A stretch of 64,000 bases of DNA from Austwickia chelonae (GTDB taxonomy: Bacteria > Actinomycetota > Actinomycetes > Actinomycetales > Dermatophilaceae), in the NCBI RefSeq assembly GCF_003391095.1, contig NZ_CP031447.1:3410001-3474000 (forward strand). Direction: 5' to 3'. The notes below the pieces were generated by a model. That model was not told where the DNA came from. It worked only from the letters and a program-made list of their open reading frames with translations, and searched no databases. Shown one piece after another: positions 7,925-17,384 of the stretch; positions within the stretch are counted from its first letter, which is position 1; every line of letters starts with the position of its first letter. Made by a program: the position numbers and the translations under genes.

Positions 7925-9232
7925 TTAGGGTGCGATGCCGTCCAGTTCGTCGAGGGCGTGGAGGAGACCGTGCCGCCACCAGGCGTAGTCGTGCCCGCCC
8001 CGGTATTCGCGATGGGTGACATCGACCCCGGCGAAGCGCAGAGTGTCCCGGCAGGCGCGGGACAACAACACCATGTCGTCCTCGTCCGTCCCGACCTGGA
8101 CGACGAGACGACGGCCGGGCAGGGTCTCCCCGGCCTCGGCCAGAGCTCGAACCTCCTCCAGCAGGACCCCCGGTGTGGGGTCGTCGCGACGAGGTTCCCG
8201 TCCGGGCGCGAACCAGAACGAACCGGACTGGGCGACCGCCGCCGAGACCAGGTCTGACCGGTGCACGAGCAGCCCGGCCGCGGCCAGGCCGCCGAAGGAC
8301 TGCCCGCAGACGAGGGTGCGAGACGGATCGTGCACGCCGATCAGCGGCGCGGTCGCAGCCAGCGCTGCGGCCACGACGGCCCCGACACGCTCCGGGTGAG
8401 GCAGATCGGCGGCGCGCTGATCGAGACTGCCGGAATCGACCATCAGCAGATGAGGGCGCCGACCGCCGCGGCGGTCAAGAGCGACAGGTAGACCGAGCCA
8501 GTACCACATCCGTCCGTCGAGAACGATGAGGACGGGCGCGTCCGGGCCAGCAGCCGGTGAGAGATAACAGGTCCGCATATTGTCGCCGTACGGCGTGCGC
8601 AGGTCGGTCGACCCGACGGCAGGCCCGGCAGGAGGCAGCCCCACCGGGAAAGTCAGTTCGATGACCAGTCGACCACCGGTATCCGTATCGGCCCAGGCCG
8701 GGTGGATGCAGGCAGCCGGACCGGTATGGACCGATGAGCGGTACCCTCCCCTGAAGTCGGGGATGGATTCGGGATTGGCCGGATCTGGTCGTCCAGCAGC
8801 GTGAACGGCCAGCCATCCCGGACGGGTCGCCCCCACGTCGGCGGGAAGGTCACCGTGGGGCATGTCGGCAGCAGCAACGAAACGGTAGCTCCACGTGCCG
8901 TCGGCCGGAAGCAGGTAGGTGAGCTGCCCCTCGTCGAGGAAAGCCAGGTCGGCTCGGGCGCGGTGGCGATCGGTGAGCCCGTTGAGATGCAACATCACCG
9001 GCCCTGCCTGGTCGGGGTACCGGAAGATGACCGGGTGGTGCCGGACACCGCCGATCAGGAGGACCTCCCGGCCGGAACGCCCACCGACTTCCCGCAGAAC
9101 GGTGACATCGTCGACGGTATCGAGATCGGCCGGAGTGAGCGGGCGGCTGCCGGGCCCCAGAGGTGCAGCGACGAGCTCCCGGTCAGGGGCGGAGCCGGGC
9201 GCCCAACAGGACTGCTCTGCCGTCCTACGCAT
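7925..9232 (-). CDS. fes: Enterochelin esterase-like siderophore hydrolase (Fes family)
   Basis: The protein of about 435 residues has two parts. The N-terminal 190 residues resemble the Fes cap domain (VIFRYPDQAGPVMLHLNGLT, then DGTWSYRF and a proline-rich segment). The rest is an alpha/beta hydrolase of the esterase D kind with the nucleophile in LVCGQSFGGLAAAGL and a catalytic histidine in YRGGHDYAWW. Fes enzymes cut ferric triscatecholate siderophores in the cytoplasm to release iron. The ATG at 9232 overlaps the stop of the ATPase gene and is the natural start; an upstream ATG at 9253 would add seven residues. It is the last gene of the siderophore uptake operon, and so very likely iron-regulated with it. 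Confidence 0.87.
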   Translation of the reverse strand: MRRTAEQSCWAPGSAPDRELVAAPLGPGSRPLTPADLDTVDDVTVLREVGGRSGREVLLIGGVRHHPVIFRYPDQAGPVMLHLNGLTDRHRARADLAFLDEGQLTYLLPADGTWSYRFVAAADMPHGDLPADVGATRPGWLAVHAAGRPDPANPESIPDFRGGYRSSVHTGPAACIHPAWADTDTGGRLVIELTFPVGLPPAGPAVGSTDLRTPYGDNMRTCYLSPAAGPDAPVLIVLDGRMWYWLGLPVALDRRGGRRPHLLMVDSGSLDQRAADLPHPERVGAVVAAALAATAPLIGVHDPSRTLVCGQSFGGLAAAGLLVHRSDLVSAAVAQSGSFWFAPGREPRRDDPTPGVLLEEVRALAEAGETLPGRRLVVQVGTDEDDMVLLSRACRDTLRFAGVDVTHREYRGGHDYAWWRHGLLHALDELDGIAP

Positions 9233-10049
9233 GGTCGTCCCAGCGGGGTGCACCGGTCGGGATCACCAAGGGTGCACCGCTGAACGGGTCGTCGATGATC
9301 CGAGCAGGCAGCCCGAAGACCTCCTCGAGGAGTTGTTCGGTGAGCACAGCAGCGGGAGCTCCTTCGGCGACGATACGGCCGTCGCGCATGGCGACCAGGT
9401 GAGTGGCATAGCGGGCGGCCTGGTTGAGGTCGTGCAGCACCGCGACCAGAGTGTGCCCGGCCTGGTGCAGTTCCCGGCACAGTTCGAGCACTTCGACCTG
9501 GTGGGCGATGTCGAGATAGGTGGTCGGTTCGTCCAGGAAGACGACCGGAGTGTCCTGGGCCAGCACGGTCGCCAACCACACCCGTTGGCGCTGCCCGCCG
9601 GAGAGCTGGTCGACGACACGGTCGGCCAATGCGGTGATCCGGGTCGCAGCCATCGCAGCGGCGACGGCTGCCGCGTCCTGCGGGCTCCACCGGCGGAAAA
9701 ACCGCTGATGGGCGAAGCGTCCCCGAGCGACCAGATCGGTGACGGTGATCCCGGAAGGCACCACATTCTGTTGCGGCAGCAGCCCGATCCGGGTCGCCAC
9801 GTCGACGGTGCGCATCCGGTGGATGTCCTGCCCATCGACCAGGACACAGCCCGAGGACGGTTTCAGCAGCCGAGCCAGCCCTTTGAGCAGGGTGGACTTC
9901 CCGCAGGCATTCGGCCCCACGATGACGGTGAACTCACCGACCGGGACCTCGAAGTCGAGGGCGTCGACCACCGCCCGGTCGTCATACCCCAGGCTGAGCG
10001 CCTGGCCCGCGATCTGCGGGGTCGAGGTGAGGGGAGATGATCCGCTCAT
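9225..10049 (-). CDS. fepC: Siderophore ABC transporter ATP-binding protein (FepC/FecE type)
   Basis: The ATPase carries Walker A VGPNACGKST, signature QLSGGQRQRVWLA, Walker B VVFLDEPTTYLD and the H-loop VLHDLNQAARY. These are the exact variants seen in iron-siderophore and cobalamin importers. The start is the ATG at 10049 (MSGSSPLTS), which overlaps the stop of the permease gene by four bases; an in-frame start at 10085 would lie inside that permease. It energises uptake of a ferric siderophore across the membrane through the two preceding permeases and is coupled to the Fes-like esterase downstream. The precise siderophore is unknown. Confidence 0.92.
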   Translation of the reverse strand: MSGSSPLTSTPQIAGQALSLGYDDRAVVDALDFEVPVGEFTVIVGPNACGKSTLLKGLARLLKPSSGCVLVDGQDIHRMRTVDVATRIGLLPQQNVVPSGITVTDLVARGRFAHQRFFRRWSPQDAAAVAAAMAATRITALADRVVDQLSGGQRQRVWLATVLAQDTPVVFLDEPTTYLDIAHQVEVLELCRELHQAGHTLVAVLHDLNQAARYATHLVAMRDGRIVAEGAPAAVLTEQLLEEVFGLPARIIDDPFSGAPLVIPTGAPRWDDHA

Positions 10050-11155
10050 GTGGTGACACTCCGGGATGGTCGGGACAACAGCCACAGCAGGTAGACGCCG
10101 CCGAGGACACCCGAGGTCAAACCGATGGGCATCTGCAACACCTGGGGAAGCCGTTGTCCGAGGAGGTCGGCGGCGACCACCAGCAGCGACCCGGTGACGG
10201 CGGCGGTGACGACGGGAACCTCGGCGACACCGACCATCCGACGGGTCAGGTGGGGTGCGGCGAGAGCGATGAACGAGATCGGCCCGGCGGCGGCGGTGGC
10301 CGCACCGACCAGACCGACCCCGGCGGCCACCGTCACCACCCGGGACACCTGGACAGGGACCCCGAGCTGGGTGGCCAGGTCGTCACCGAGTTCGGCAGTG
10401 TTGAGATGGCGGGCCACGGCGAGCAGGACGGGCAGCAGCACAATGACGGCGACAGCAGCCATCGCAGCCTGGGTCCAGGTGCGGGCGTTCAGGGTTCCGG
10501 TGAGCCAGGCGTGCCCGGCCAGGGCGATGTCGGCGTCGTACTGGGTGAGCACGATGGTGGTGACGGCGCGGAGAAGGGCACCGACACCGATACCGACGAG
10601 GATCACCCGGTAGCCGCCGGCAGCACCGCCGCGAAAGGACAGCGCGTACACGACCAGCGCGGCCAGGAGCCCACCGAGCATCGCCCCGGCGGACACCACG
10701 AGGGGCCCGGCGCCGAAAATGACGATGAGCACGACCGCACCGGCAGCGGCACCGCTGGTGAAACCGATGATGTCGGGCGACCCGAGGGCATTGCCGGACA
10801 TCGACTGGAAGACCCCGCCCGAGGCGGCCAGAGCAGCTCCGACGACGACCCCGGTGACGACCCGGGGCAGGCGGATGTTCCACAGGATGGCTTCGGTGGT
10901 CTCCCGGCCGTGCCCGGTGAGGGTGGCCAGGACGTCGGTGGCACTGATCGAGGTGCGTCCGGTCGTGAGCGCGGCGACGACGGCGACGGCCAAGGCCACG
11001 ATCAGGGCGGTCAGGACAACGGCTTTGCGCCGATGCCAGGGCAGGCTGAAGTGGGTGCCGAACCGAATCGGAGTGAAAGCCAGATGCCGGGTCGGGTCGA
11101 AGTCCTCGGCCCGACGGCTCTGATCGGTAGCGGTGCGAGCGGGTGGCGGTGTCAT
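10046..11155 (-). CDS. fepG: Siderophore ABC transporter permease (FecCD family, FepG-like)
   Basis: A FecCD-family permease of about 369 residues with a 45-residue polar N-terminus, then around ten membrane helices. Landmarks include WNIRLPRVVTGVVVGAALA, SGNALGSPDIIGFTSGA and GPISFIALAAPHLTRR, the cytoplasmic coupling motif that contacts the ATPase. The ATG at 11155 shares its A with the stop of the upstream permease (TGATG), so the two are coupled; a GTG directly before it at 11158 is the alternative. It pairs with the upstream permease to make the heterodimeric channel. FepG versus FepD naming rests on gene order, not on sequence detail. Confidence 0.9.
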   Translation of the reverse strand: MTPPPARTATDQSRRAEDFDPTRHLAFTPIRFGTHFSLPWHRRKAVVLTALIVALAVAVVAALTTGRTSISATDVLATLTGHGRETTEAILWNIRLPRVVTGVVVGAALAASGGVFQSMSGNALGSPDIIGFTSGAAAGAVVLIVIFGAGPLVVSAGAMLGGLLAALVVYALSFRGGAAGGYRVILVGIGVGALLRAVTTIVLTQYDADIALAGHAWLTGTLNARTWTQAAMAAVAVIVLLPVLLAVARHLNTAELGDDLATQLGVPVQVSRVVTVAAGVGLVGAATAAAGPISFIALAAPHLTRRMVGVAEVPVVTAAVTGSLLVVAADLLGQRLPQVLQMPIGLTSGVLGGVYLLWLLSRPSRSVTT

Positions 11156-12168
11156 CACAGCCGGTCCAGTCTGCGACGGCGGGCGAAGGCGATGAAGATG
11201 GGGGCACCGATGACGGCGCAGACCACGGAAGCCTGGACTTCCTGCGGGGGGACGACCGCTCGGCCGAGGACATCGGCCAGGAGCAGCGCATCCGCGGCGA
11301 CCAGCGCGGAGACGGGGACCAGCCTGCGTTGGTCGGGCCCGAGCAGGGAACGGACGATCATCGGCGCGGCCAGGCCGACGAAGCTGATCGGTCCGGCGAT
11401 GGCGGTGGCCGTCCCGGCGAGCAGGACGACGGCGATCCCGGCCAATGACCAGGTCAGCAGCGGTGAGGCGCCGACGGCACGGCCCAGTTCGCTGCCCAGG
11501 GCCAGGGCGTTGAGACCAGGAGCGGCGATGAGTCCCAGGACGATGCCCAGGACGGTGATCACCGTGCCGGTGACGATCAGCGGCCAGGGCCGGGCGGCAA
11601 CGGCACCGGAGTCCCAGTAACGGAAGGATTCGAAGACGGCGCGGTTATTGATGACCAAGGCTCCGGTGACAGCGCTGAGCACGACGGAGAGCGCCGCCCC
11701 GGCGAGGACGAGCCGAACCGGATCGACGGTTTCCCGGAAGGCCCCACCGAGCAGCAGTACGGCGATGCCACTGGTGGCAGCCCCGGCGAAGGAGAACAGG
11801 ATCATGGTGGCGACGTCGGCGTGCGGCATGACGACCAGTCCGAGGGCGACGACGACAGCTGCACCGGCACTGATGCCGAGGAACCCTGGTTCGGCGAGCG
11901 GATTCCTGGTCACGGCTTGGGTGAGAGCCCCGGCGGCGCCGAGGGCTGCACCGACGACCACGGCGACACCGGTGCGGGGCACACGTAGGTCACGCACCAG
12001 GACGTGGTCGCTCAGCGAAGCGTCGTACGCCGTGAAGGCGGCGATGACACGGCCGAGGGGGATGTGATGGGAGCCGACGGCCAGCGATGCCAGGACCAGC
12101 ACGGCCAGAACAGCGCTCGAGACGAGCACCGTTCCGACCGTGCCGGGGCGTGGCAGCCGGGTCAGCAT
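11155..12168 (-). CDS. fepD: Siderophore ABC transporter permease (FecCD family, FepD-like)
   Basis: The 337-residue permease has typical FecCD landmarks: VRDLRVPRTGVAVVVGAALG, TRNPLAEPGFLGISAGA and GPISFVGLAAPMIVRSL. I take the ATG at 12168 (MLTRLPRPG), which has AGGGGGA upstream; the frame is open further, to 12324, but that extension is a proline-rich shadow of the binding-protein gene. It follows the binding lipoprotein by about 30 bp and runs directly into the second permease. Together they carry the siderophore handed over by the lipoprotein. Confidence 0.9.
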   Translation of the reverse strand: MLTRLPRPGTVGTVLVSSAVLAVLVLASLAVGSHHIPLGRVIAAFTAYDASLSDHVLVRDLRVPRTGVAVVVGAALGAAGALTQAVTRNPLAEPGFLGISAGAAVVVALGLVVMPHADVATMILFSFAGAATSGIAVLLLGGAFRETVDPVRLVLAGAALSVVLSAVTGALVINNRAVFESFRYWDSGAVAARPWPLIVTGTVITVLGIVLGLIAAPGLNALALGSELGRAVGASPLLTWSLAGIAVVLLAGTATAIAGPISFVGLAAPMIVRSLLGPDQRRLVPVSALVAADALLLADVLGRAVVPPQEVQASVVCAVIGAPIFIAFARRRRLDRL

Positions 12169-12199
12169 CCTGTCCCCCTGGCGGGGTCCAGGAGGTGAT

Positions 12200-13201
12200 T
12201 CACGCGGGGAAGGCCTTGGCGAGGGTGCGGGCCATCTCCAGGGCGCTGTAGTAGTCCATCTTGAAGGAGCTGGGCTGCAGAGGAACGATCTTGCCTTCGG
12301 TGGAAGCGGCGGGGACGGTGGCATAGCCGGGGGCGACTTTCAGCTTGGCCACGGTGTCCTCGGTGCCGTCGATGAGGAGAAGGTTCTTACTGGTCAAGGC
12401 GCTGACGCTGTTCTCTGCGGAGAGGAAGGCGACGTCCTTGCGGTTTTTTCCGCCCGGGTTCTTGGCCTTGGTGGTGTCGACCGGCGCGAGGGTGAAGCCC
12501 ATGGCTGAGAAGACCTTGTCGTGGGGCCCGTCGGGCAGGGCGAAGGCGGATCCGTTCTCGCCGTTGAAGACGATCGCCTGCACGGGTTCCGTGGGTGCTG
12601 CGGTCTTCTTCTTGAGCTCGGCGACCTCCTTGTCGTAACCGGCGACGATCTCGTCCGCCTTGGTGGACAGCCCGGTGGCCTGCCCGAGTTGCTTGGTCAC
12701 GTCCTGCCAGCTCTGGGTGAGGTAGTTGACGGAGACGGTGGGTGCGATGGCCTTGAGCTGCTCGTAGTTGTCCTTGGTGCTGTCACCGCCGGAGGAGGAC
12801 ATGATGATCAGGTCGGGTTTGGCGGCGGTGATGGCTTCGAGGTCGAGCTGGTTCTTGGCGTAGAGCGCTTTGACGCCGCGCTCCTTGGCCACCGGCGACC
12901 AGTAGGAGAAGAATCCTTGCTCGTCGAATCCGGGCATTCCGGGGGCGGAAGCGCCGGAGCCTTTGACGGGGGCCTCGATCGCCAGGAGGGATCCGGTGAG
13001 CACGATCGAGGTGGAGACGATGTTCTTGGGTTTTTCCTTGAGGGTGGTCTCGCCGAGGTCGTGCTTGATGGTGATCGGGCCGGAGCCTGACGCGCTTCCT
13101 CCGGAGGCTCTGCCGGTCGCTTCTGGCGAACAGGCGGCGGCGGTGAAGGCAAGGCTTACCGCGCTGAGTGCGACGAGGGAGCGGCGGATCAGCGAGTTCA
13201 T
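12200..13201 (-). CDS. fepB: Iron-siderophore substrate-binding lipoprotein
   Basis: The 333-residue protein begins with a lipoprotein signal: MNSLIRRSLVALSAVSLAF leading to the lipobox TAAAC, so the mature N-terminal cysteine would be lipidated and the protein held on the outer face of the membrane. The rest is a type III periplasmic binding fold with KNIVSTSIVLTGSLLAIEAP, AKPDLIIMSSS and a late YSALEMARTLAKAFP. It should capture a ferric siderophore for the two permeases that follow. AGGAG lies seven bases before the ATG at 13201; the longer open frame to 13408 runs through the iron box and is not coding. An iron box sits 38 bp upstream. Confidence 0.92.
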   Translation of the reverse strand: MNSLIRRSLVALSAVSLAFTAAACSPEATGRASGGSASGSGPITIKHDLGETTLKEKPKNIVSTSIVLTGSLLAIEAPVKGSGASAPGMPGFDEQGFFSYWSPVAKERGVKALYAKNQLDLEAITAAKPDLIIMSSSGGDSTKDNYEQLKAIAPTVSVNYLTQSWQDVTKQLGQATGLSTKADEIVAGYDKEVAELKKKTAAPTEPVQAIVFNGENGSAFALPDGPHDKVFSAMGFTLAPVDTTKAKNPGGKNRKDVAFLSAENSVSALTSKNLLLIDGTEDTVAKLKVAPGYATVPAASTEGKIVPLQPSSFKMDYYSALEMARTLAKAFPA

Positions 13202-13238
13202 GAATAACTCCTGGTGGAGACACTGCAACAGGGATAAC

Positions 13239-13257
13239 TTAGGTGAGCCTAACCTAA
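13239..13257 (-). promoter_or_regulatory. DtxR/IdeR iron box
   Basis: TTAGGTGAGCCTAACCTAA on the plus strand, read on the operon strand as TTAGGTTAGGCTCACCTAA, fits the 19-bp consensus of the iron-dependent repressors DtxR and IdeR. It ends 38 bp before the ATG of the siderophore-binding lipoprotein, so iron-loaded repressor should block the whole fepB-D-G-C-fes operon. Confidence 0.92.
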
Positions 13258-13367
13258 ATTTCCTGGGCAATTGAGGGCCTTTTCCCCTTACCGAAACCCT
13301 CAGACAGGCTTCTCGCCGCGAGCCGACCTCTCCCAGAAGGACATCGCGGAGCACACGAAAAAAGACA

Positions 13368-14396
13368 TCACTTCGATACCAATACGCACCGCGTGTAGAC
13401 CCCCGCATGATCAGTGCCGGACACCACGAAATTCCGATGCCCCGAACAGGTCAGCCCACGCGACAGCACATGGTCCAACTCCACGAAAGGCGGAACGAAC
13501 GACCCCTGCGGCCAGGTGTACGCCGGCCACACCCCCGAGGAAGCCGACGACGAGCCCACCTCAGCACGTAAGGCCCGGAACACCGGATGACGGGCCGTCG
13601 CATTGAAATCCCCGGCCAGCACCACCGACTCACCGGCGCTGACGGACCACTCCCGCAGCGCGGTCAACTCCCGATGCCACGCTCCGTTGTACAAATCCAC
13701 CGGAGGAAAGACATGCACGCCCCTGATCAGTACAGGGGTACCACGCACGCCGACCCTCACCAGCGGATTCTGGAAGGTGAACTCCTCCGCCAAGGGGTCG
13801 ACGACAGCCTCCTGAGGTGCCTTCGTCAACACCATCGACCCTGCAGCGGCCTCGTCGCGTACCTCCCCGGTACGGAACTCGTACCGGTCAGCCAGGCCCA
13901 GACCGTCCAGTTCCTCGACATGCCGGGGGTTCGTCTCGACGAGCACCACCACATCCGGATCGAATTCCGACAACCGATCGATGATTTCCTTCGGATCAGC
14001 TTGGCCCAACTGGCAATTGAGGGTGAGCACCGTCAGATCAGGAGACGCAGGATCTCCCTGGACCCGCACCACCGGAAAAGGTGACGGCGCCACCGCCAAG
14101 GCCACCAGGACAGCCAGGCAGGCCCACCCGACCCGGCTCATCGAGCCACGCCTCCACGCCACGACGAGAAGAGCCAGGGCCGCTGATCCGAAGCCCAGGA
14201 CCGATTGCAGGATCGGGATCAACGGCTCGGCCGTGTCCCACATCCCCAAGAGCACCAGCCCAGCGCAGCAGACGATCGCGAACACCTTGGCCAGCACGAC
14301 GAGCGGCGTCGCCACACCGCCCTGCGATGACGAAGCCACCGTCCTCCCCGAGCGCTTCCTCGACGGACGCATGCCCTCCGACGAATCGTTCACCAC
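13368..14396 (-). CDS. Membrane-anchored endonuclease/exonuclease/phosphatase family protein
   Basis: This 342-residue protein has about 25 polar residues, three predicted membrane helices (roughly residues 30-100) and then an EEP catalytic domain. Visible catalytic motifs are LTVLTLNCQLG, VVVLVETNPRH, LAGDFNATARHPVF, ELDHVL and GTDHAGVYT, which carry the Asn, Glu, Asp/Asn and His/Asp residues that bind Mg and cut phosphodiester or phosphate bonds. The catalytic part should face outside the cell. Substrates of these anchored EEP proteins range from nucleic acid to sphingolipid-like phosphodiesters and cannot be told here. Its stop is 110 bp from the iron box of the neighbouring operon, on the same strand. 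Confidence 0.82.
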   Translation of the reverse strand: MVNDSSEGMRPSRKRSGRTVASSSQGGVATPLVVLAKVFAIVCCAGLVLLGMWDTAEPLIPILQSVLGFGSAALALLVVAWRRGSMSRVGWACLAVLVALAVAPSPFPVVRVQGDPASPDLTVLTLNCQLGQADPKEIIDRLSEFDPDVVVLVETNPRHVEELDGLGLADRYEFRTGEVRDEAAAGSMVLTKAPQEAVVDPLAEEFTFQNPLVRVGVRGTPVLIRGVHVFPPVDLYNGAWHRELTALREWSVSAGESVVLAGDFNATARHPVFRALRAEVGSSSASSGVWPAYTWPQGSFVPPFVELDHVLSRGLTCSGHRNFVVSGTDHAGVYTRCVLVSK

Positions 14397-14660
14397 AGTG
14401 CCTCTCAGAAGGCCGGCCTCCCTCCGATGATCAGTGCCCGTCGACGGAGACTGCGCGCAGACACGGCCGCCTCTGCCTGTGCCCTACCCGTCCAGCCCGT
14501 TCTCACACCCGCCGGTCCAGGCGGACGGTTCGACCCGGTCGGCGACATGCCTCAGGCAGACCTCGGACACGACTCGGGGCCGTACCCCGGACACCACGGC
14601 GATCGCCGTAGCATCCAGGGACACGGCCCCGATGAACCTGTCGGCTCAGAACCTCTCGGC

Positions 14661-17384
14661 TCAGACGGTTCCTGGGGTGTCCCCATCCGGAACGGCTGCG
14701 GCCTTACGGCTCCGGTGGCGTCGTGCCAGCAGGAAGAGCAACCCGGCGTTGACCGCCAGGGCAGCTGCCAGCAAGCCGTCCTTCACACCGAAACCGGCGC
14801 GAGAAGCAGCCACCTGAGACGGGTTGGGAGCCCCCGTCGGTGCAGCAGCTGCCGCCGTCGGCGGTGCGGTGATCTTCGGCCCACTGTCACAACCGCCGAC
14901 CACCACGTTCAGCGTCATCGGAGCAGACAGTTCCTTGCCCTGCTTCGTCTTCGCCGAATGTGTCAAGGTCAGTCGGTATTCACCAGGTTTGGTGAACACC
15001 CACGAACCCACCTGACGGGCGTTGGACGGCAGAGCGTAGGACGTCGTCCCACCGACCGTGTCGAACAGACGCTGTCCGACTCCGCCACCGAACGGACCAG
15101 GCAGGAAATGCGCGACCTGCCCCGGCCCTTGAGCAGCCGTCAGGGTCACCGTGACCGGGCCTGCGGCTTCCTTCACCAGACTTTCGTGCTGGCTGTTCTC
15201 CCCGATCAGCGGCACGCCCTCTTCAGGGGTGGCACCGATCGTCCACACGTTCTCGCCGGGTTTGGCGATGAACTCCATACCCTCAGGTGCCTTGTGCCGG
15301 GCTTTGTCGCCCAACCCGAACACCATCGCGGTCGGGGACACGAACTTGGGTGGGGCATTACGGGAGTCCTTGATCATCGGCACCAAGGCCTGCGCCTCGA
15401 GCCGCTGGGTGATGTCGAAGCTCCCGCTGGTCGCCACACCCGAAGGCATACCCGAAGCACCCGGTTTGCTGCAGACCCCGTCGAGGATCGGCGTCGGATC
15501 AACCTCTACCGGTTGGCCGGGTTCGACCGGCTCGCCGATGGGGGTGACCACCGGAGGCAGCCCCAGGCCGTTCTCCAACGGAGGAAGCGGCCCCGCCCAA
15601 CCTGCCCAACCACCGGGAAGATCCACGGGCAGAGCGTCCGGGAGCGGTCCCACCGGGGCGGCAGCACCACGCGTCGTCGGAGCCGTGGAGGCCCCCGACG
15701 ATCCACCCACGACGAAGGTGTAGGTGACGGTACGGCTGGACATCCCGGACGAGGTCGCCCGCGCTGTCAGCGTGTACGTCCCCGGAGCGGAGAACAGCCA
15801 GTTGGCGTGTTCCAGCGAGGGCTTGGCCAGGTGGAAGGTGCCGGGAAGCGCAAGCCCCCCGTGCGTGAGCACACTGCCCGGCTTGCCGTCTCGGCCCGTC
15901 CGGAACAGTGACACCCGGCCCGGACCGCTCACCGACATCTCGATGTCCGTGGCCCCGAGGCCGGTGCCCTCCAGCGCGGAGGTGTTCCAGCCCAGTCGGA
16001 TCAGCCGCGGGCCACCGCCCGCCGGGAGCACGTAGGCCCTGTTCCCGGCCTCCGGGAATCCCGCAGGCACCTGGCGGAGAGCGTTGTCGCCCACCAGAAC
16101 CCGCACATTCTCCGGAGTACGGATCACATTGCGGCCAGTGATCTCCTCACGCACCGACAGGTCCAGGGCACCCTGACCCTGACGGACGTAGAACAGGTCG
16201 GCGACACCCCGGTTCAAGGTGACCTTTCCCTCGGCCGGAGCCGAAGGTCGACCCGGACCGGGCACGGATGCCCCCGGGTTCGACGGCGAAGGTGTCGGGT
16301 TCGAGGTCACCGGCGGCTGGGGGGTCGTCGGCGGGTTCGACGTGGACGGCGGCGTGGACGGCGGCGTGGACGGCGGCGATGCGCCCTCCCCCACCACCCA
16401 GGTGTACGTCACCGCACGGCTCGTGACCTTCTTGCCGTCCTTGACCGCGCTGGCCTGGACCGTCACGGTGTACGTGCCGACCTTGGTGAACACCCAGTTG
16501 GCGACACCACGACCGGCCTTGTCGACCCGAAAGGCGCCCGGCAGGGAGTACCCCTCGGCCAGAACCGGCTGAGGAGACGCTCCACCGCTGAACAGTGCCA
16601 CCGCTCCAGGGTTCTTCCCCACGGTGAACTTCAGATCCACATCGGTGAATCCGGCAGCCTGCGCCTGGGTGGTATTCCACGCCGGACGCAGCAGACCGGG
16701 CGTGCTCTTCTCCGGAAGGAGATAGCCTGCGCCACCCTTCACGACCGCCTCAGGCAAACCAGTGCGCTGCGCCTGAGGTTTCACGTGGAACACGACCTTC
16801 TCCGGGTCGTGAGCGGCACGCTGTGCCCCTGTGCCCGTTGCCGATCCGAGCTGAAGGACGCCGTCCTTCACCGTCACGTCGAAAGCGTCCACATCGCCCT
16901 GATCGAGTTTCTTCTTCCCGACCGGGGTCGCCGTGGTCGTCGGGGCCGACTCCGCTTCCGAGACCGGCGGGGAATCCGCCGTCGTCGGCGCCGGAGCCGA
17001 GGATGCCGTGGCAGGAGCCCCGGTAGAAGAATCCGTCGCAGCCGGAGCAGCACCGGTCGGTTTCGCCGCCGGAGCCACCGGCCTGGCCGGAGCGGCCGAG
17101 GTCGCCGGAGCCACCGGAGCCGAAGAGGACGCCGGAGCCGAGGGCTTCGGCGACGCCGACGAGGAGGAGGCCCCCGCCGATGCACCGGCCGACGCGCCCG
17201 GGGTCGCCGGAGTCGGTTCCGCCGCGGCAGCGTTCGGAAGCCCACCGGTGGGGAAGGCCAACATGACGCCGCAGCATCCGGCCAAGGCCATGGAGAGTCG
17301 AGAACGACCGCGCACGGCCGCCACTGCTCCACGCCCGTCAGCAGCACCAGTCACTCGGACACCTGGAGCCCAGGGCTCGTTCAT
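14661..17384 (-). CDS. Large surface protein with three actinobacterial surface-anchored repeats
   Basis: The 907-residue protein has a signal peptide around residues 30-55, a 100-residue Ala/Pro/Ser-rich stalk and three related beta-rich domains (about 158-330, 388-560 and 635-840). Pro/Thr/Ser linkers separate the domains, including three tandem copies of PPST near residue 335. The first two domains share the TIGR03769-type core: RPAWNTTQAQAAGF or RLGWNTSALEGTGL, then GxVxLF and NWVFTKVGTYTVTVQA. Near residue 866 a hydrophobic helix precedes RRHRSRK. I see no LPxTG, so anchoring may be by this helix. Its ATG overlaps the stop of the upstream surface protein by four bases. Such proteins are exported and bind unknown partners. 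Confidence 0.75.
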   Translation of the reverse strand: MNEPWAPGVRVTGAADGRGAVAAVRGRSRLSMALAGCCGVMLAFPTGGLPNAAAAEPTPATPGASAGASAGASSSSASPKPSAPASSSAPVAPATSAAPARPVAPAAKPTGAAPAATDSSTGAPATASSAPAPTTADSPPVSEAESAPTTTATPVGKKKLDQGDVDAFDVTVKDGVLQLGSATGTGAQRAAHDPEKVVFHVKPQAQRTGLPEAVVKGGAGYLLPEKSTPGLLRPAWNTTQAQAAGFTDVDLKFTVGKNPGAVALFSGGASPQPVLAEGYSLPGAFRVDKAGRGVANWVFTKVGTYTVTVQASAVKDGKKVTSRAVTYTWVVGEGASPPSTPPSTPPSTSNPPTTPQPPVTSNPTPSPSNPGASVPGPGRPSAPAEGKVTLNRGVADLFYVRQGQGALDLSVREEITGRNVIRTPENVRVLVGDNALRQVPAGFPEAGNRAYVLPAGGGPRLIRLGWNTSALEGTGLGATDIEMSVSGPGRVSLFRTGRDGKPGSVLTHGGLALPGTFHLAKPSLEHANWLFSAPGTYTLTARATSSGMSSRTVTYTFVVGGSSGASTAPTTRGAAAPVGPLPDALPVDLPGGWAGWAGPLPPLENGLGLPPVVTPIGEPVEPGQPVEVDPTPILDGVCSKPGASGMPSGVATSGSFDITQRLEAQALVPMIKDSRNAPPKFVSPTAMVFGLGDKARHKAPEGMEFIAKPGENVWTIGATPEEGVPLIGENSQHESLVKEAAGPVTVTLTAAQGPGQVAHFLPGPFGGGVGQRLFDTVGGTTSYALPSNARQVGSWVFTKPGEYRLTLTHSAKTKQGKELSAPMTLNVVVGGCDSGPKITAPPTAAAAAPTGAPNPSQVAASRAGFGVKDGLLAAALAVNAGLLFLLARRHRSRKAAAVPDGDTPGTV

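Noticed and set aside
10037-11620. Long plus-strand frame (about 527 codons) over the permease genes
   Set aside because: Gly/Asp/Arg-rich without any motif, and it overlaps two clear FecCD permeases.
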